The translations under genes and the position numbers were made by a program. From the NCBI GenBank assembly GCA_964533785.1, contig CAZHNG010000112.1, forward strand, positions 1-18,159: DNA of 18,159 nt, read 5' to 3'. Positions 1 through 8,768 of this stretch are shown in pieces. The notes beneath the pieces are model-generated. The model had not been told where the DNA came from. It did not search any database and saw nothing but the letters and a program-made list of their open reading frames with translations. Numbering within the stretch: position 1 is the first letter of the stretch; the number at the start of each line of letters is the position of its first letter. This stretch comes from JANQRV01 sp964533785. GTDB lineage: Bacteria; Bacteroidota; Bacteroidia; Chitinophagales; Saprospiraceae.

Positions 1-111
1 ATTAGTTAGAATTTTTAGTCTAACTTCTAGAGTCTAGCGTCAAAAGTCTAGTTTAATAGGACAATATTATAAAAGCCGGTAGGACCTCTTCATTTCAAAT
101 TATTGACAATT
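1..111. other. Non-coding left edge with dispersed repeat
   Basis: I see no convincing reading frame in these bases. They are AT-rich and contain several TCTAG/TCTAA words (15-51), including the repeat listed separately at 33-50. The stretch directly precedes the response-regulator gene and so must hold at least part of its leader. I could not assign a promoter with confidence, because no clear TTTG / TAnnTTTG pair at the spacing typical of Bacteroidota is visible. Confidence 0.6.
33..50 (+). repeat. Dispersed intergenic repeat, copy 1
   Basis: TCTAGCGTCAAAAGTCTA occurs here and, exactly, as its reverse complement at 14638-14655. Shorter relatives lie at 9900-9910 (TCTAGCGTCTA) and 14766-14776 (TTAGCGTCAAA). 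All copies are in spacers, none inside a gene. The function is unknown. It could be the end of a small non-autonomous element, a protein-binding site, or a genome-wide intergenic repeat. Confidence 0.6.
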
Positions 112-864
112 ATGGATGTTTTGATTATTGAAGATGAAATCCCAGCATCAAAAAGGTTAACCAAACTTTTAACCTCTTGTCGTCCGGATATTAAGGTCAT
201 TGAGGTATTAGACAGCATTGAATCCTCTATTCTATGGCTAAAGTCTAATGCTCACCCTACCTTGATCTTTATGGATATACAGCTAGCCGATGGATTGAGT
301 TTTGAAATTTTCAACAACGTCAATATTAAAACGCCCGTAATATTTACCACTGCTTTTGATCAGTATACTTTGAATGCGTTTAAAGTGACTGGGATTGATT
401 ACCTACTCAAACCCATTGATGTCGAAGAATTAAAAACAGCATTAGATAAGTTTGACCATCTGTTTCCCAAAGATTATGATATAGGTGTGCTCAAAAAAGC
501 TTTGCAGGAAATCCAAACGCCCTCCTACAAGGAACGTTTTCTGGTCAAAAATGGTCAACAATTACAATATATTCCTGTGGAATCGGTTCGATATTTTTAT
601 TCTGATGACGGCCTGATATTTTTAAAAACGGAAGACAAAAAACGGTATGCGATCGACTATACCCTGGAGAAACTGGAAGAGCTCATTTCGCCCCAAAAGT
701 TTTTGCGCATTAACCGAAAAATGATCATTGGCATCGAGGCGATCCAAAAGATCCACACCTATTTCAACAGCCGACTTAAATTGGAACTTCAACCGGATAT
801 CGACTTTGAGGTAATCGTTAGCAGGGACCGGGTAGCAGATTTCAAAGGGTGGTTAGATCGGTAG
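112..864 (+). CDS. LytTR-family response regulator
   Basis: This is a cytoplasmic two-component regulator of the LytR/AlgR type, about 250 residues, the usual length. The N-terminal receiver domain (about 1-120) shows the acidic pair in IIEDE (residues 8-9), the phospho-acceptor Asp55 in FMDIQLADG, a conserved Thr in FTTAF (79-80) and Lys100 in YLLKP. The C-terminal LytTR DNA-binding domain (about 142-247) contains the typical FLRINRKMIIGIEAI segment (197-211). A TTG three codons upstream (103) is also in frame. I prefer the ATG at 112 because MDVLIIEDE begins exactly where receiver domains normally begin. The partner histidine kinase, commonly next door in this family, is not in the window; it may lie left of base 1 or be unlinked. 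The target genes cannot be read from the sequence. Confidence 0.93.
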   Translation: MDVLIIEDEIPASKRLTKLLTSCRPDIKVIEVLDSIESSILWLKSNAHPTLIFMDIQLADGLSFEIFNNVNIKTPVIFTTAFDQYTLNAFKVTGIDYLLKPIDVEELKTALDKFDHLFPKDYDIGVLKKALQEIQTPSYKERFLVKNGQQLQYIPVESVRYFYSDDGLIFLKTEDKKRYAIDYTLEKLEELISPQKFLRINRKMIIGIEAIQKIHTYFNSRLKLELQPDIDFEVIVSRDRVADFKGWLDR

Positions 865-909
865 CTTTACGACAACCCAAAAAGAAGGTGAATTCATCAG
901 ACAAGTCTA

Positions 910-1968
910 TTACCAATGGATGGTAGCTGAAACCGGATAATGATCGGAATATTCGATATGATCCATAACCTGGCAGTCAGATACCCGAAATTCAGGATCG
1001 GCCAAAATATAATCAATGCGTAAAGCAGGGATATTTCCGGCAAAAGTGAAGCTCAGCCCTTTCCCACCTTCTTTGAAAGTATCCTGTAGCTTTTGAGCAA
1101 TAAGGTGATAAGTGTAAGACAATGGACTATCATTCAAGTCGCCGCAAACAATGACCGGATAAGGAGAATTCTCAATTGATTCCTTAATTACAGCAGCCTG
1201 ATTCGCCCTTACCTTAGCTTTATTTTTGTACCGGCTGACCACGTTTTTGAGATTTTGCCAGGTTCGTTTCTTTTGCAGGTTATTATCATCGGCCAATCTG
1301 TCAACAATACCAGTAATTCTATTGGAAAGCAAATGCAAATTAATTACTCTTATCGTCCCATTGTCTGTTTTCAAGTCAACCCATAAATATCCATTTTCGG
1401 GATCTTCGAATTGGTTCCACCTTTTTCGATCGATTGGAAACTTCGAAAATATAGCCAGTCGGTTAGATACGATCCTTGTATATTTCATACCGTTTTCCCT
1501 TGATAAGCGATCAAAATGCTGAGCGACAATATTTTTTTTTCGCCTACTAAATTCCTGGAAGCAGAAAATATCAGGATCGGTTTCCACAATCAACTTTTCC
1601 CATAAAGAAGTGTCTGTGCCCGATTTATGTTGAGCGTTAGTGTTCCCAATATTGTAAGTAATTATTCGGATAGAGTTTGAGTTTGCAGTATTTTTACCAT
1701 TCCATGCACCTTTCAAACCAACGACACCCAATAAATGGCCTAAGCCCATCAAAATGGTGCCAACTGAAAAAAAGATATACCGATCCAACAGAACCAGCCA
1801 GAATAAAACGAACAAAAGGTTTAGTAAAAGCAGAAAGGGATAGGCCAACCCCAGAAGACTTACCGGCCAAAAAGTTGCTGGAGAAATATAGGGCGATAAA
1901 TAAGCGATAAACGTAATTAAAATGGTTACAATATTCAACCATTTTAATTTTATCTTCAATTTTTTCAA
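910..1968 (-). CDS. Membrane-anchored endonuclease/exonuclease/phosphatase (EEP) family protein
   Basis: The 352-residue product has two or three hydrophobic segments at its N-terminus (about 11-29, 37-60 and 64-85), followed by an EEP (DNase I/AP-endonuclease-like) catalytic domain (about 99-352). The expected active-site motifs are present: Asn106 in TYNIG, Glu139 in FQEF, His212 in NLHL, Asp277/Asn279 in GDLND, Asp319 in RIDYI and Asp342-His343 in SDHYP. It is therefore probably an active metal-dependent phosphodiesterase or phosphatase. The substrate (nucleic acid, lipid or inositol phosphate) cannot be decided. No ATG occurs before codon 74, which lies within the third membrane segment. 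The start is therefore most likely the TTG at 1968, directly abutting the rhomboid stop codon in the same frame, or TTG at 1959. Such adjacency suggests translational coupling. It is the last gene of the mutL-rhomboid cluster. Confidence 0.85.
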   Translation of the reverse strand: MKKLKIKLKWLNIVTILITFIAYLSPYISPATFWPVSLLGLAYPFLLLLNLLFVLFWLVLLDRYIFFSVGTILMGLGHLLGVVGLKGAWNGKNTANSNSIRIITYNIGNTNAQHKSGTDTSLWEKLIVETDPDIFCFQEFSRRKKNIVAQHFDRLSRENGMKYTRIVSNRLAIFSKFPIDRKRWNQFEDPENGYLWVDLKTDNGTIRVINLHLLSNRITGIVDRLADDNNLQKKRTWQNLKNVVSRYKNKAKVRANQAAVIKESIENSPYPVIVCGDLNDSPLSYTYHLIAQKLQDTFKEGGKGLSFTFAGNIPALRIDYILADPEFRVSDCQVMDHIEYSDHYPVSATIHW

Positions 1969-2901
1969 TTAATTGTCTTTACTAGCTTTAAAAAGAAACT
2001 CTTTCTCTTCATCACTAAGACTATCGTAACCGGAATCTTTTATTTTGTCCAATATTTGATCTACGCGAGCTTGTTTTGAAGCTGAGGCTGCAGAAACATT
2101 AGAGCCGCTTTTTTTTCTGCGTGTTTTCCGTTTGCTTCTGGTGTCAGATTCACTTCTCCTTTTACCCACTCCGCCTACCCCCCGGAAGAAACTGAATATC
2201 CGGTCAATAATATTATTCGTTGGAATGGCCAGATCATTCCCACTGCGCAGTTGCGTAACAAAAAGCCATCCCATTACCGCACCGCCAAGATGCGCGAAAT
2301 GCCCTCCCGTATTAATATTATCAGCTACTCCTAAGAGATCCAAAAAGATCAGTACTGCAGCAATATATTTGAGCTTTACTCCTCCAATAAACAACAAGTA
2401 CATGACATAATCAGGAGAGGTCACTGCTGCAGCAACAATAATGCCCATAACCGCAGCGGAAGCACCCAAAGCATACTGAGGACCCGCAACTTTTAAACCG
2501 GGGAAAAGATTATAGAGCGCGAAAAAAGCTAAAGCACCAGCCAGCCCGGCCAACAGATAAAGTGGCAGTACACGCTGGTTGCCCAGAAAATCTCCTACAA
2601 TCCTGCCAAACCAATAGAGCAATAACATATTCCAGAGGATATGAAAAAAACCAATGTGCATGAACATATGCGTAAAGATCACCCACGGCTTAGTCAGGTT
2701 ATGCCACCAATCAGTTGAAATCATAAGGCCTCTCTGAATAGTGATGTAAAGTTCTGACGGCTCGAGACCATTGGCCAAGTTCAGTATTATCTTTAAGGCA
2801 TTAATTCCAACGAAAAAGGCAATATTTACGATAATAAGGCGGGTTACCGTGTTACCGTAGCTGAATTCTCGCTTGATGTCCTCCCACATTGATTGAAACA
2901 T
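1969..2901 (-). CDS. Rhomboid intramembrane serine protease with C-terminal tail (rhomboid B)
   Basis: This is a polytopic inner-membrane protease that cleaves substrates within or near their membrane segments. Visible family marks are HIGFFHILWN with Asn91, the nucleophile Ser148 in LGASA, and HFAHLGGA with the likely catalytic His204. The Ser-His dyad is intact, though the usual GxSG reads GASA. After the last membrane segment comes a Lys/Arg/Ser-rich linker (about 245-275). It is followed by a short conserved tail, QILDKIKDSGYDSLSDEEKE (282-301), resembling the DUF6576-type tail found on Bacteroidota rhomboids. ATG at 2901 is taken as the start; Met5 is an alternative. It lies 114 bases downstream of a second rhomboid gene and directly abuts the EEP gene. 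Substrates are unknown. Confidence 0.93.
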   Translation of the reverse strand: MFQSMWEDIKREFSYGNTVTRLIIVNIAFFVGINALKIILNLANGLEPSELYITIQRGLMISTDWWHNLTKPWVIFTHMFMHIGFFHILWNMLLLYWFGRIVGDFLGNQRVLPLYLLAGLAGALAFFALYNLFPGLKVAGPQYALGASAAVMGIIVAAAVTSPDYVMYLLFIGGVKLKYIAAVLIFLDLLGVADNINTGGHFAHLGGAVMGWLFVTQLRSGNDLAIPTNNIIDRIFSFFRGVGGVGKRRSESDTRSKRKTRRKKSGSNVSAASASKQARVDQILDKIKDSGYDSLSDEEKEFLFKASKDN

Positions 2902-3015
2902 AACCTATTATTGATTTTTCTAAATTAATGTGTTTTTGCTGCAAAGGTTTAAGTGCATATTAATTTTTTTTATCGATAGCTTCAAAATGTATTATTCTGG
3001 CCGGGAATGCTTCCT

Positions 3016-3669
3016 CTATAGATTCGTCCCGTATTTCCTCCAGTACAAGATCAACAAGAACCCGGACAGTGCACCGCCCAGGTGAGCAAAATGCGCTACG
3101 CCTGTATTAAAGCCACCCACGCCCAAGTACAACTCCAATCCGGCGTAGATCAATACAAAATACTTAGCCTTGATAGGAATCGGGGGAATTAATAATTGTA
3201 TAATACTATTGGGAAATAACATAGCATAACCGGCCAATATCCCGAAAATGGCCCCTGATGCTCCTAAAACCGGTACGTTGATCAAATCAGCAGGTGCTCC
3301 CCAGTAATTTATTTGTAAAAACTGAATGAGCATGAACAAAGCTAAAGCTCCAAAACCCGTAAGTAGATAATAGAATAAAAACCGCCGGGCACCCCAGGTC
3401 GCCTCTATCGGAGGGCCAAACATGAACAGCCCGAACATATTGAAAAACAAATGTCCGAAATCGGCATGCATGAACATGTGCGTCACAATCTGGTAGGGTC
3501 TGAAAAACTCCGAAGTCGGGTAAAACATCCCCAGCCAAAAACGGCCCCAAGTAAATCCGGGGTGACTAAAGGGCAAGTTATAAGTAGGATCGCCCAAAAG
3601 AAATGCTCCCAGAAACGCCAGTACATTAATTATTAGCAAATGCCGAACGGCATCAGTCAACCTATACAT
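3016..3669 (-). CDS. Rhomboid intramembrane serine protease (rhomboid A)
   Basis: A compact 217-residue rhomboid with about six membrane segments and no extra domain. The active site is complete: HADFGHLFFN with Asn77, Ser138 in LGASGA, and AHFAHLGGA with His196. A long first periplasmic loop (about 27-58) precedes the conserved FRPYQIVTHMFMH segment. It is a paralogue of the next gene downstream (rhomboid B) but lacks that protein's basic C-terminal tail. It starts 48 bases after the mutL stop on the same strand, so co-transcription with mutL is likely. Tandem rhomboids beside mutL and an EEP gene are, to my knowledge, a recurring neighbourhood in Bacteroidota. That says little about shared function. 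Confidence 0.94.
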   Translation of the reverse strand: MYRLTDAVRHLLIINVLAFLGAFLLGDPTYNLPFSHPGFTWGRFWLGMFYPTSEFFRPYQIVTHMFMHADFGHLFFNMFGLFMFGPPIEATWGARRFLFYYLLTGFGALALFMLIQFLQINYWGAPADLINVPVLGASGAIFGILAGYAMLFPNSIIQLLIPPIPIKAKYFVLIYAGLELYLGVGGFNTGVAHFAHLGGALSGFLLILYWRKYGTNL

Positions 3670-3717
3670 AGAGTCTTTTTAATCGATATTTATGGTAAAA
3701 CTGTCTTATTAACACAG

Positions 3718-5583
3718 TTAATTCCCAAATCGTTTTGAAAGTTCGTCTAATTCATAAGTTATGAAGCAATTTTTACCCGACGGGCTTTTATAGGGCAGGC
3801 TACAGGCGAATAACTGGTCGATGAGCTGTTGCATCTCCTCCCTGCTTAGAGTTTGCCCCCTCTTGACCGACACACTTTTGGCCATTGCTTTTGCCACAAA
3901 ATCATTAACATCTAATTCGGGATCAAGGCCAAGTTTACATTGTTCAAGTAATCCTTCAATGATCTCTTCTACGTTGGATTTATCACTCAACAAACTCGGC
4001 AAACCATTAACCACAAAGGTTCGATCACCAAACTCCTGTATGTCGAACCCCAAAGTATTAATTTGAGGCAAAACACTGATCAACAACTCCGTATCCGACG
4101 GAGAAAAGCTCAAAGTCTTGGGAAATAACTGATGTTGAGTAGAAGTTTCTTCCGCTTCCAGCATAGCCTTAAATTGTTCATACAAGATACGTTCATGAGC
4201 ATTTTGTTGATCAATAAGCAAAAAGCCGGATTTTATCGGACTTACAATGTAAGTACCGTGCAATTGATAGGGTTGGCGTTCAATAGATTGCGACTCTGAA
4301 GATTTGGTTTGCGACTCCCCCCACTCACTTTCAATGGTTAAAGCGGGCATATCCTCTTCAAAAAGAGCAGGCTGGATCTCCGCTTTTTCTTCCGGCTCTT
4401 TCAACCCTTCGTAAAGTTTTTCCCAATTGGCTAAATTGGATTTGTACAAATCCGGTGATTCTGACGAAGAAAACCGCTCTGAGCCCGAAGTACCCGAGGT
4501 ATTTTGCAGGGTGGTGTCCTCATTATCAGGATATAATCTCGGGCCTCTTGCAGTAAAAGCTGCTTCCTGGTCAAAATCCAGAGAAGGCGTAATACTGTGC
4601 TGGCCCAAAGCATGACGGATCGCTACGCGTAAATAATTATAAATTAACTTATCGTCATCGAATTTGATCTCTTGTTTAGTAGGGTGTACGTTCACATCTA
4701 TCCTGGCCGGATCAACTTCTATAAAAATCGCGTACAAGGGAAAAGTATCTTGCGGCAGCAAACTTTCGTAGGCACTCATCACAGCGTGGTGCAAATAACC
4801 ACTTTTAATAAACCGGTTATTCACAAAGAAAAATTGATCTCCCCGGGTCTTTTTGGCAAAGTCCGGTTTCCCTACAAATCCGTTGATCTTTACAATATCC
4901 GTTTCTTCAATTACGGGAACCAGCTTCTTATTGGAGTTGGATCCCATAATCCCCGTAATACGTTGCCGCAAATTTCCGGGTTGCAGGTGAAACACTTCAT
5001 TTCCGTCGTGATTCAAAGAGAAAAAGACATCCGGGTGGGCCATTGCGATACGGCAAAATTCATCGTTGATATGCCGGGTTTCTACCGAATTCGATTTTAG
5101 AAAATTCCTTCTGGCCGGAACGTTATAAAACAAGTTCTTAACAGCAATGCTCGTACCTTGATTACACTGACAGGGTTCCTGTGCTTTTACCGCAGAATCT
5201 TCAATTAATATCCGTACCCCCAGTTCATCAACGGCCCGTTTGGTTTTCATTTCTACCTGGGCTACGGCGGCAATGGAAGCAAGTGCTTCTCCCCTGAAGC
5301 CCATTGTCCGGATAGAAAATAGATCTTTCGACTGCCGGATCTTGGAAGTTGCATGCCTTTCGAAGGATAGTCGTGCGTCGGTTTCCGACATACCACAACC
5401 GTTATCAATTACTTGAATTAAGGTCTTACCGGCATCTTTTACGATTAACTTGATACTTGTACTACCCGCATCAATCGCATTTTCCACTAATTCTTTGACT
5501 ACTGAAGCCGGCCGTTGAATCACTTCACCGGCAGCTATCTGATTAGCAACCGCATCGGGCAGTAGCTGAATAACATCAGCCAT
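3718..5583 (-). CDS. mutL: DNA mismatch repair protein MutL
   Basis: MutL links mismatch recognition by MutS to strand removal. The N-terminal GHKL ATPase is complete: ELVENAIDAG (31-40, general base Glu34), DNGCGM (60-65), HATSKI (77-82), GFRGEAL (95-101) and NVHPTKQE (298-305). A variable acidic/Ser-rich linker spans about 330-435, and the C-terminal dimerisation domain about 438-621. The endonuclease metal motif, normally DQHA-x2-E-x4-E, reads DQQNAHERILYE (458-469). The C-terminal cysteine/His motifs of latent-nuclease MutL proteins are replaced by ACSLPYKSPSGKNC (593-606). QHQLFP (483-488) fits the beta-clamp binding consensus Qxx[LI]xP. The ATPase role is therefore secure, and intrinsic nicking activity is uncertain. 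The gene lies 36 bases after a small membrane-protein gene and 48 before rhomboid A. Confidence 0.97.
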   Translation of the reverse strand: MADVIQLLPDAVANQIAAGEVIQRPASVVKELVENAIDAGSTSIKLIVKDAGKTLIQVIDNGCGMSETDARLSFERHATSKIRQSKDLFSIRTMGFRGEALASIAAVAQVEMKTKRAVDELGVRILIEDSAVKAQEPCQCNQGTSIAVKNLFYNVPARRNFLKSNSVETRHINDEFCRIAMAHPDVFFSLNHDGNEVFHLQPGNLRQRITGIMGSNSNKKLVPVIEETDIVKINGFVGKPDFAKKTRGDQFFFVNNRFIKSGYLHHAVMSAYESLLPQDTFPLYAIFIEVDPARIDVNVHPTKQEIKFDDDKLIYNYLRVAIRHALGQHSITPSLDFDQEAAFTARGPRLYPDNEDTTLQNTSGTSGSERFSSSESPDLYKSNLANWEKLYEGLKEPEEKAEIQPALFEEDMPALTIESEWGESQTKSSESQSIERQPYQLHGTYIVSPIKSGFLLIDQQNAHERILYEQFKAMLEAEETSTQHQLFPKTLSFSPSDTELLISVLPQINTLGFDIQEFGDRTFVVNGLPSLLSDKSNVEEIIEGLLEQCKLGLDPELDVNDFVAKAMAKSVSVKRGQTLSREEMQQLIDQLFACSLPYKSPSGKNCFITYELDELSKRFGN

Positions 5584-5619
5584 TCATTTTTCTTTTTCTT
5601 ATTTAATTTCCAAGTACTA

Positions 5620-5943
5620 TTAGCCCCCTGCTTCGAGTGCTTCAACAATTCTTGGTAAATATTTTATCATAAACAAATAAGATGCAAACAAAAGTAAGGC
5701 AATTATTCCTAATAACAACATATTGGATTGAAAAACACTGTTTCTTCTCAAATGAGAGTCATCTGAAAAACCTCGCCGAAATCCACCCGAGATCCTCGCT
5801 TTGGTAGCCTCGATATTACCATCTTTCGCATCCTTTATTCGCTTTATGCGCTCTTCCAATTCTTCTTTTTTGGGATCCCAATACCGGGGGATATATTTGT
5901 AACGCTGGTGCTTGGGCACTCTAAAAAATTTTAATAAAGCCAT
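5620..5943 (-). CDS. Small conserved-type membrane protein, function unknown
   Basis: A 107-residue protein with a basic, aromatic N-terminus (KHQRYKYIPRYWDPKKEELE, 11-30), a charged helical segment to about residue 45, and one clear membrane helix near the C-terminus (about 74-94, NMLLLGIIALLLFASYLFMI). It is probably anchored in the inner membrane with its N-terminus in the cytoplasm, by the positive-inside rule. I recognise the YKPRYWDP/EELEERIKRIK style from small hypothetical proteins next to mutL in Bacteroidota, some of which carry misleading riboflavin-synthase labels. I assign no function. It is the first gene of the minus-strand cluster, 36 bases before mutL. The ATG at 5943 is the only sensible start. 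Confidence 0.8.
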   Translation of the reverse strand: MALLKFFRVPKHQRYKYIPRYWDPKKEELEERIKRIKDAKDGNIEATKARISGGFRRGFSDDSHLRRNSVFQSNMLLLGIIALLLFASYLFMIKYLPRIVEALEAGG

Positions 5944-6089
5944 ATCATCTTCTTATTTAGTATTTTCTTTTTGATGCTAAAAACTGAACTTTAGGTGTTT
6001 GGTTTAAATATTAGGCGCAAAGAGCTAGGGTAATCCCTCTCTTTTTGCATCTTCTTTATAAATGACAAGTTACGATAAAATATAGTTGA
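5944..6089. promoter_or_regulatory. Divergent spacer expected to hold two promoters
   Basis: These 146 bases separate the minus-strand mutL cluster from the plus-strand DUF5686 gene, so promoters for both directions should lie here. The sequence is AT-rich with no ribosome binding site in front of either ATG, as usual in Bacteroidota. I could not find a convincing TTTG / TAnnTTTG pair at correct spacing on either strand. The assignment rests on gene orientation alone. Confidence 0.4.
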
Positions 6090-8708
6090 ATGAAAAACAG
6101 AAGACTATACCTTCTTCTCACTTTTTTACTTTTTGCTTCAAGTCAGATAATGGCGCAGGGTGTAAGAGGACAAATTACTGATACCGCCAATATTCCTCTG
6201 GCTTTTGCCACCATTTTTGTCAAGGAGACAGGATCGGGAACGATCACTAATGAAAACGGTTTTTATGAGCTAAAATTATCCCAGGGAGATTATACCCTCA
6301 TTTTCCAATACCTTGGATACAAAACCCAAATTGAAAAAGTAGCTATCGGAGAACGATCCAGAACACTCGATATTAAGCTGGAAAAACAATCTATTGATCT
6401 AAAACAGGTAGAAGTCGTCGAAGGAAGAGAAGACCCTGCTTATACGGTGATGCGCCGGGCCATTGCCAAGGCCAGTTTTCACCGCCAGCAACTCGACCGC
6501 TATCAAGCTAAAGTATACATCAAAGGCAGCGGCAGACTGAAAAAATATCCCGGCATTATCAAACCCTTTATGGAAGAAGAAGAGATCGATACTTCCATCG
6601 CTTATACCACCGAATCCGTTAGTGAAATTGAATACGTGCGCCCCAACACATTTAATGAAAAAGTGATCTCTATTTATGAAACTGGCGAGGATAACTCAAC
6701 CAGCCCCAATGGCTACATCAACGGCAGCTTTTACGAACCTGAAATAGCCGAAGCCATTTCTCCACTTTCCCCTAAAGCTTTCGCATACTATCGATTCAAA
6801 TTAGATGGCTATTTTTACGATCGGGGCTTTGGGGTCAACAAGATAAAGGTCACCCCTCGCAGTCGGGGAGAAAATGTCTTTGAAGGGCATATCTATATTG
6901 TAGAAGACTTTTGGAGTATTTACAGCACAGAGCTTTCTACTTATAAATTTGGCATCAAATTCTTGATCGAACAATCCTATGCCCCTATCGAGGACCAGGT
7001 ATGGCTTCCGGTTAACCACCAATTTTCAGCGGATGGAAAAATCTTTGGCTTTGCCTTCGAATATAACTATCTCGCCACGGTGAGTGATTACCAAATCGAA
7101 TTAAACCCCGACCTGGAAAATAATTTCACGGTTATCGATGAAAAACTGGACAAAGAACTGGCTAAGGAAATTGAATCCATCAAAAAGCAAGACAAAAACG
7201 AAGCAGAACAAAAATTAGCCTCCGGCGAGGAAATCACCAGAAAAGACCTCCGCAAACTCCTGCGAGAATACGAAAAAGAAGAACGAAAGCAACAGAAGGA
7301 ACCACAGGTGGTAGAGGAATACAATTTTGTCATAGATTCTATGGCACGAAAAAGAGATTCTGTTTATTGGGAAAACATACGGCCGGTCCCATTAACCAAA
7401 CATGAAGTCAAGGGGTATGTCAAAGCGGACAGCCTGGCTAAAGCGGAACGTGAAGCTGAAGAAAATAACGATAACGAAATTGCAGAAAAAAGGCGTGGCA
7501 ACCGATGGCAACCCAGCCACCTTTTAACAGGCAACCGTTATAAATTAAGCGATAAAGAATACTTCGCTTTTAGCTCGCTTTGGGACAAAGTCCTTTTTAA
7601 TCCAGTAGAAGGGTTCAGTCTCCACGATACATTAAGCTATTACAATTATAAAAACCATAATTTTTCCGCGCAGCTCATACCGCGTTATGCATTCACCCGG
7701 AAGCGTTTCTCACTAGCTTCTTCGCTTAATTATACCTTGGGGCAGCGGTTTAATAGAACCAGTTTTTCCCTGGCAGGCGGACGCTACATATTTCAGTACA
7801 ACGAAGAAGAGCCAATTAGTTTTTTTATTAATTCCTTTATTAATTTATTCCGGGATAATAATTTTATCCATCTTTATGAAAAGGAATACCTCAAGTTGGA
7901 CTTCAAGAAGTCTTTTTTGGAAAAGGTTAAATTCGAAGCCGGTATTGAATGGGCGAACCGGCTCACTTTGAGTACACTTACCCGCCAAACCTGGTTTGGC
8001 AATGAAAATAGCGGCTACGGTACCAATATTCCCTTTAACCGAGAAGTGATGCTGCCTTTGATGGAACGGCAAAAAGCCCTGGTCTTCAACGCCCGCCTGA
8101 TAACCCGTCCGTGGCAAAAATACCGGATCCGCAACGGCGAAAGACAACTGATCCGTCGTTCTTCTCCTACCCTTACTTTTATGTATAAAAAGGGGATTGA
8201 CGGCACACTGGGAAGCCAGGTAAATTTTGACCAGATTGATTTCACCTTCCAACATAAATTTGAATTAGGTGTTCGCGGGCTGGTCAATGTCAAAGTCAAT
8301 GCCGGTACCTTTTTGAATAGTCAGGCAATGAGCTTTATCGATTTCAAACATTTTCCCGGTAACCGCACGCATGTAGTCACTACTGACCCGGTGGCCAGTT
8401 TCAGATTACTACCGTATTATGATTTCAGTACCCGCCGGGAATACGCAAGTGCACATATACATTATCAATTCAGAAAGTTTTTGTTCACTCATATCCCCGA
8501 GTTGTGGTTGGTCGGTATTAAGGAGAATCTATTCGTTAATTATCTAGCAACTCCTACATCGAATAATTACGTTGAATTGGGCTATTCGATCGATAATATA
8601 CTGAGGTTTTTCAGACTGGAAACGGCGGTCGCCTACCAGGACGGGCAGTTTTTTGATATTGGATTGTTGATTGGAATTGCTTCTAACCTCGAAGACTTAT
8701 TTAATTGA
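6090..8708 (+). CDS. Outer-membrane DUF5686 / carboxypeptidase-regulatory-like domain protein
   Basis: An 872-residue exported protein. A signal peptide (about 1-22, cleavage near IMA-QG) is followed by a CarboxypepD_reg-like beta-sandwich (about 24-108) with the hallmark GTITNENGFYELKL and FQYLGYKT segments. A DUF5686-type region occupies the rest. Residues about 347-470 form a highly charged Lys/Glu-rich insertion, probably helical. The C-terminal 350 residues alternate polar and aromatic residues, as expected of an outer-membrane beta-barrel. The first domain is the same fold as the N-terminal extension of SusC/TonB-dependent receptors, but I see no plug or barrel of that family. The role is unknown; cell-surface or envelope function is inferred. 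A 60-base gap follows before the DUF3109 gene, so the two could share a transcript. No frameshift or truncation is visible. Confidence 0.9.
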   Translation: MKNRRLYLLLTFLLFASSQIMAQGVRGQITDTANIPLAFATIFVKETGSGTITNENGFYELKLSQGDYTLIFQYLGYKTQIEKVAIGERSRTLDIKLEKQSIDLKQVEVVEGREDPAYTVMRRAIAKASFHRQQLDRYQAKVYIKGSGRLKKYPGIIKPFMEEEEIDTSIAYTTESVSEIEYVRPNTFNEKVISIYETGEDNSTSPNGYINGSFYEPEIAEAISPLSPKAFAYYRFKLDGYFYDRGFGVNKIKVTPRSRGENVFEGHIYIVEDFWSIYSTELSTYKFGIKFLIEQSYAPIEDQVWLPVNHQFSADGKIFGFAFEYNYLATVSDYQIELNPDLENNFTVIDEKLDKELAKEIESIKKQDKNEAEQKLASGEEITRKDLRKLLREYEKEERKQQKEPQVVEEYNFVIDSMARKRDSVYWENIRPVPLTKHEVKGYVKADSLAKAEREAEENNDNEIAEKRRGNRWQPSHLLTGNRYKLSDKEYFAFSSLWDKVLFNPVEGFSLHDTLSYYNYKNHNFSAQLIPRYAFTRKRFSLASSLNYTLGQRFNRTSFSLAGGRYIFQYNEEEPISFFINSFINLFRDNNFIHLYEKEYLKLDFKKSFLEKVKFEAGIEWANRLTLSTLTRQTWFGNENSGYGTNIPFNREVMLPLMERQKALVFNARLITRPWQKYRIRNGERQLIRRSSPTLTFMYKKGIDGTLGSQVNFDQIDFTFQHKFELGVRGLVNVKVNAGTFLNSQAMSFIDFKHFPGNRTHVVTTDPVASFRLLPYYDFSTRREYASAHIHYQFRKFLFTHIPELWLVGIKENLFVNYLATPTSNNYVELGYSIDNILRFFRLETAVAYQDGQFFDIGLLIGIASNLEDLFN

Positions 8709-8768
8709 GATTTTTACTAAATTTTTTCGGAAATAGTAGTATAATTTTTTTTAATAAAATCATTTTTC

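Noticed and set aside
103..111. TTG at 103 as the start of the response regulator
   Set aside because: The ATG at 112 gives the standard receiver-domain N-terminus, and the extra three residues add nothing conserved.
1226..1522. 98-codon plus-strand frame opposite the EEP gene, and similar opposite-strand frames over mutL, uvrA and DUF5686
   Set aside because: They lie wholly inside genes with full sets of family motifs on the other strand or frame, and show no domain of their own.
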